Shown in pieces: positions 60,635 through 64,000 of a stretch of DNA of 64,000 nucleotides. Source of the stretch: Kitasatospora atroaurantiaca (lineage in GTDB: Bacteria; Actinomycetota; Actinomycetes; Streptomycetales; Streptomycetaceae); contig NZ_VIVR01000001.1 in assembly GCF_007828955.1 (NCBI RefSeq), positions 5,084,001 to 5,148,000 of the forward strand. Direction: 5' to 3'. Position numbers and translations under genes: made by a program. How positions within the stretch are numbered: position 1 is the first letter of the stretch; each line of letters opens with the position of its first letter. The notes below the pieces were generated by a model that had not been told where the DNA came from, did not search any database, and was given only the letters and a program-made list of their open reading frames with translations.

Positions 60635-61039
60635 ATGGGTGAGCTGGTAAATCTGTTGGCCGGAGGGCCTGACGGTACGTCCGTGGAGGTGAGCCTTGAG
60701 CTCTCCGATCAGGTGCCGACCACGCTTCGTATGTCAGTGGCCAACTCTGTTTGGCAGGAGTTCCAGGCATCCAATTGGTTTAACTGCCTGATTGAAGCGC
60801 GTCTCAGTCTGGAGGGTGGCGGGTTTCTCATCTGCTGCCAGGGAGCCAGGCCTGATGTCTTTCCGTCCGGCATGTTGCAACAGATGAACCTTGGAAGGTT
60901 TGCCCATCGCTTGAAGTCTGGCGCGCCGATTTCAGAAGATGATATCGTAGATATCTTCGCGCCCGCAGATATCTCTGAAGTGGCGAGTGTTGAGAATCAA
61001 CGGATTGCGGTGTTCAAGTTCTTCAAGATCTCTAAATAG
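60635..61039 (+). CDS. presumed immunity protein 3
   Basis: A 134-residue soluble protein starting two bases after the stop of tip 3, with AAGGGG upstream. No family recognised (VSLELSDQVPTTLRMSVANS, FLICCQGARPDVFP, EDDIVDIFAPADISEVAS). Its place and low GC mark it as the partner of the ADP-ribosyltransferase-like tip. It is an intact gene even though the surrounding element is decayed, which may mean selection for immunity. Confidence 0.7.
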   Translation: MGELVNLLAGGPDGTSVEVSLELSDQVPTTLRMSVANSVWQEFQASNWFNCLIEARLSLEGGGFLICCQGARPDVFPSGMLQQMNLGRFAHRLKSGAPISEDDIVDIFAPADISEVASVENQRIAVFKFFKISK

Positions 61040-61091
61040 CGAAACCCCCCCCGGCTCGTTCTCAATAGCGTCGCAGGGGATCTGCTAAATG

Positions 61092-61135
61092 CGCCAGTCG
61101 CCCCGTCGGAGTGTTCTCCGGCGGGGCGGCTGGCG
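61092..61135. terminator. bidirectional terminator between immunity gene 3 and int3 remnant
   Basis: A 20-bp stem with two G-U pairs (61092-61111 with 61116-61135) and a 4-nt loop. One TGACGGCAAC arm-like unit follows at 61139. Confidence 0.8.
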
Positions 61136-61149
61136 GTTTGACGGCAACG

Positions 61150-62095
61150 TCAGTGGACGGGTGCTGCGCAAAGTGGCGGATCGTCGCCGCCCTCGGGCTC
61201 GGCCCTGTCGTCTGCGGGGTAGCGGAGAGCGTTGCTGAGGACGTCGATCGCTTGGCGCTGGAGGCGGACTCGGACGTGGGCATAGACGGTGGCGGTGACG
61301 CCTATGTGGGCGTGTCCGAGGAGTTCCTTGATGACGACGAGTTCGACGCCCTGTTCGAGGAGCAGGGTGGCCGCCGAGTGGCGGAGGTCGTGGAAGCGGA
61401 TGCGGCGGAGCCTGTTCCGGCGGAGCAGGGTGTTGAAGTGCCGGGTGACCGTGGCTCCGTCGATCGGGGCTCCCCGTCGGGCCGGGTGAAGACGTAGCCG
61501 CTGTCCTTCCAGCTCGCGCCCGCCGCTTGGCGTTCTTGGCGTTGCCGGTCACGGTGGGTCTGCAGCGATCGGAGGCACGGGGTGGGCAGGGCGATCCTCC
61601 GCTCGGAGCTCTGGGTCTTGGTCGGCAGGGGTCAGGCCGCTGGTGTTGGTGCGCTGGAGGGTGCGGCGGATGCTGGCGGTTCCGCCGGCTAGGTCGAGGT
61701 CTTCCCAGCGCAGGCCGAGGAGTTCGCCCTTGCGCAGCCCGGTGCGCAGGGCGAGTTCGAACAGCGCGTGCAGCCGGTGGCCGCTGGTGGCGGTGAGGAA
61801 CTCGCGGGCTTCCTGGGTGGTGAGGGGTTCGAAGCGGCGGGGGCGGGGTGTGCCCATGCGGACGTTGCGGGCGACGTCGCGCGGGATCTCTTCCTCGCGG
61901 ACGGCGTGCTCCAGGGCGGACTTGAGCACGGAGCGGACGTAGGCCAGCGTCAGCGGGGACAGCCGCTTGGAGCAGCACTTCCCGACGGTGCAGCAGTGCG
62001 GCTCGTCGCGGGCGGTGTCGAGGCCACGTGCGCAGCATTGGCAGGTGGTGCGGAGTTGGTCGAGTCAGGTGCGGACGTCCTTGGCGGTGAGCTTG
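61150..62095 (-). pseudogene. integrase pseudogene (element 3)
   Basis: The fragment matches the middle and end of int1/int2 (EHAVREEEIPRDVARNVRMG, LRTGLRKGELLGLRWEDLD, and HDLRHS, GHAHIG, TVYAHV in another frame). A frameshift near 61630 breaks the frame. A Trp codon near 62069 has become a stop. The N-terminal third is missing, its sequence joined to a rep fragment at about 62095. Confidence 0.85.
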
Positions 62096-63165
62096 GGACT
62101 GGCCGGTCCCCGAGCAGGCCCGGCACTCCATAGGTACGCCGGTCTGTGCGGACGGGGCCATCCCGCGTCCCTGGCAGGGGCGGCAGAACAGTGCGCGGTC
62201 CAGGGCGCCGGAGGCGCCGGCCGACTTGGTGGCGTACTTGGCCATCTAGGCGGCGACGGCCCGATCGGTGAGTTCGGCGTCGGCGCTGAAAGCGGCGATC
62301 TCGCGGACGTCGACCTGTTCGCCCCAGGCCAGTTCGCGTTCCCCGACCGCGTCGGAGACGAGGGTGACGCGGACGCGGGCGGCGGCAGCCCCGGATGGCG
62401 TCGCCGAGCAGTGTCACGATGGCGCAGGGCGGCGGGGCTGGGTGCTGCCGTCCGGGCCGTCGAGGCGGATGACGGCGTGGAAGTGGACCACGCCGCGTTT
62501 CTGGTACTCGGCGACCTTGGCGAAGGAGACGCGCAGCACAGTGCGGGCCGCATTCTGTGTCATGCCGAGCCGGGCGGCGATCTCGCGGCGCAGGTAGATG
62601 GTGAAGCGCGCCCACAGCGTGGAGGCGTGGGCATTGAACAGGACCGCGCCCGCGTAGTCGTTGGTCTTCGGGTTCAGGGGGTGCAGAGCAGGGCCTCCGC
62701 GGGTTCGTGGAGCTTCCCGCAGCGGCACGGCCGGACGATTCCGCCCGCGTCGGTGGGGCGGTTGTGCGCCGGGCCGAAAGAGGGGGCGGTAAGGGAGGCG
62801 AACAAGCGGGGATGGGTGCGGACGGTGTCCGGCACGTCCTTGCCGCCGGACAGACCCGCTCGAATCAACTGGAACGTGTCGGCGGCGTAGACGCGTGAGC
62901 AGGTCGTGCAGCGCGAGGCGCGGCGGTTGCCGCAGGCCATAAGCAGGCTGTCCGTGGGTTCGGCAACGGTGCAGTAGGAGCGCAGAACCGCACCGGTTGC
63001 CGCGTCGATCGTGGCGCTCTAGCCGATGAGGCGTACGGGCTCGGTGCAGCCGTCGAGGCGGTCGATCTGCTGCTGTGCGCGGTCGAAGTCGGGCACGTTG
63101 ACCAGGCGGATCAGGTCCCGCACGGCAGGGCTAACCACGTGGCGAAGGTCCAGCTCTGCGGCCAT
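62096..63165 (-). pseudogene. RepSA-like pseudogene (element 3)
   Basis: Pieces of a rep gene nearly identical to element 1 rep appear in several frames: LLMACGNRRASRC and HTYP-type segments at 62674-62940, RREIAARLGMTQNAARTVL and VVHFHAVIRLDG at 62414-62728, then ALFCRPCQGRGM up to a fusion with int sequence. There is an in-frame stop near 63019 and a stop in the AAYVAKY-equivalent codon near 62247. The C-terminus and xis are deleted. Confidence 0.85.
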
Positions 63166-63196
63166 GATCCGGGGTCCCTTCTGTGGGGTGGGTGGT

Positions 63197-63244
63197 CCCG
63201 AGCAGCAACCAGCCAGGCTGGAAGGTGTGTTGATGCTGCTCGGG
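63197..63244 (-). repeat. inverted repeat upstream of the rep3 remnant
   Basis: CCCGAGCAGCA (63197-63207) pairs with 63234-63244. It is the counterpart of 46062-46113 in element 1, with conserved arms and a changed loop. Confidence 0.5.
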
Positions 63245-63317
63245 GCATGACGAACCAGGCCCGTCGGTGGGCGTGGGTTTAGCGAGGGGTGATTCGGCCG
63301 GCGGAGCGCGGGCTCAG

Positions 63318-63425
63318 GTCAGAGCTGAGCGAGCGCGGCGCTGGCCAGCGGCAGGGCGACGCCCATGCGGGTCTTGAGCTGGGCGGCGGTGATGGGCGCT
63401 CCGTGCTCGGCGTGGTGGTCGTCCG
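63318..63425 (-). pseudogene. C-terminal remnant of DUF2637/Spd gene (element 3)
   Basis: The last 35 or so codons align with the end of the DUF2637 gene of element 1 (46171-46290). The match stops abruptly near 63425, marking a deletion junction between element 3 and older flanking DNA. Confidence 0.7.
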
Positions 63426-63432
63426 CGTTGCA

Positions 63433-63467
63433 CCGTGCCGCCCCCGGCCTCGCCGGGGGCGGCACGG
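63433..63467. terminator. strong hairpin terminator at the distal edge of the element array
   Basis: A perfect 16-bp stem with a 3-nt loop (63433-63448 with 63452-63467), eight bases beyond the element 3 remnant. It could be the ancestral terminator of the rhs locus. Confidence 0.8.
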
Positions 63468-63609
63468 CCGTCCACACGGCGATCCCCATCGGTGTCGGGC
63501 CGCTTCACGGGCGACTGCTAGGTGGAAGTCCTCGTCGGCCTTACGTTGCCGGTCGTTCGCACCGGTCGTTCTGCTGATGGTGTGTTACATCCTACGTAAT
63601 TCGGTCATA

Positions 63610-64000
63610 TGACATTTCCCGTGGAGACTGTGCGGGTGACTTCGCAGCTCTTCCCGCCCCACGTACAGCAGGCCCTGGATCTGATCGGCATCTTCGTCTT
63701 TGCCCTCTCCGGGGGCCTGCTGGCCGTCCGCAAGAACATGGACATCTTCGGCATCGCCGTGCTTGCCGAGGCGACGGCGCTGGGCGGCGGGGTGATGCGT
63801 GACCTGGTGATCGGGGCCACGCCGGTGGTCGCGTTCACCAACCTCGGGTACTTCGTGACGCCGCTGGTGGCGGCCACGGTGGTGTTCTTCCTGCACCCCG
63901 AGGTGGAGCGGATCAACCGCAGCGTGCAGACCCTGGACGCGATGGGTCTCGGCCTGTTCTGTGTGACCGGCACGGTGAAGGCGCACGACTACGGTCTCGG
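63610..64000 (+). CDS. TRIC/YadS-type (UPF0126) membrane protein, N-terminal part
   Basis: At least 130 residues, running off the window. Three or more hydrophobic helices carry the family pattern ALDLIGIFVFALSGGLLAVRK, GIAVLAEATALGGGVMRDL and LGLFCVTGTVKAHDYGLG. Prokaryotic members are trimeric cation channels related to TRIC. ATG at 63610 has no good ribosome site. GTG at 63637 (GGAG nine bases upstream) gives the more usual N-terminus and may be the true start. Confidence 0.88.

Larger units (their letters stand above)
60225..63425. mobile_element. element 3: decayed remnant of a third integrative element
   Basis: It keeps copy C of the core, toxin tip 3 and its immunity gene, a hairpin, half an arm pair, a broken int, a broken rep and the C-terminal end of a DUF2637 gene. 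Everything else, including its own right att core, is gone. The gene order matches element 1. Confidence 0.78.

Noticed and set aside
61085..62245. A 386-codon frame through the element 3 remnant as a real gene
   Set aside because: It stitches a rep fragment to out-of-frame integrase sequence and is a by-product of the deletion and frameshifts.

Overview
The window is GC-rich actinobacterial chromosome. SARP-type regulation, a type I PKS, paired SseB proteins, pSAM2-like integrative elements and the codon usage all point to Streptomyces or Kitasatospora. Three regions (about 40.4-41.5, 52.9-53.5 and 60.2-61.1 kb) have visibly lower GC and look imported.

1-12.6 kb is a small polyketide cluster: a truncated SARP regulator, a SnoaL-like protein, an MFS exporter, an HTH-SnoaL fusion and, on the minus strand, an operon of free ACP, one fully reducing KS-AT-DH-ER-KR-ACP synthase, an acyl-CoA ligase and a type II thioesterase with Cys in the nucleophile position. 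GTCAGnn heptamers spaced exactly 11 bp, the SARP operator layout, lie upstream of both the exporter and the ACP-PKS operon. 12.6-19.3 kb is a glycine/serine block: sdaA, glyA, gcvH and gcvT, with gcvT behind a tandem glycine riboswitch, and two divergent SseB-like genes. 19.3-26.0 kb is a five-gene oligopeptide ABC importer. 26.1-28.4 kb holds a VOC protein, a methyltransferase and a winged-helix regulator with a structured leader.

28.5-41.5 kb is a polymorphic toxin locus: a secreted LamG/lectin/FG-GAP protein divergent from a 2394-residue Rhs/YD-repeat protein that ends in an autoproteolytic HINT domain and a deaminase-like toxin, followed by its presumed immunity gene.

41.5-63.4 kb is the most unusual part. 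Three related pSAM2-like integrative elements lie in tandem. Their candidate attachment core, CACACGTACTATGT, is not in a tRNA gene but inside the HINT-coding end of the rhs gene (40355), and it recurs at 52840 and 60225. After each core the sequence continues in the rhs reading frame through the last HINT residues into a different toxin domain plus a candidate immunity gene: deaminase-like, ParB-like and ADP-ribosyltransferase-like. Each element therefore seems to carry its own toxin tip and immunity gene between its attachment core and its integrase gene. Insertion would replace the tip of the resident Rhs protein and store the old tip as a silent cassette downstream. Excision would restore it in frame. 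Element 1 (about 12.5 kb) has int, xis, rep, spd, TraB and regulators, plus an IS110 insertion. Element 2 (about 7.4 kb) lacks traB but has a tandem array of 8-bp repeats that may be a transfer locus. Element 3 is a decayed remnant. This gradient fits successive insertions at one site, newest nearest rhs. The window ends in a TRIC/YadS-type membrane protein gene.
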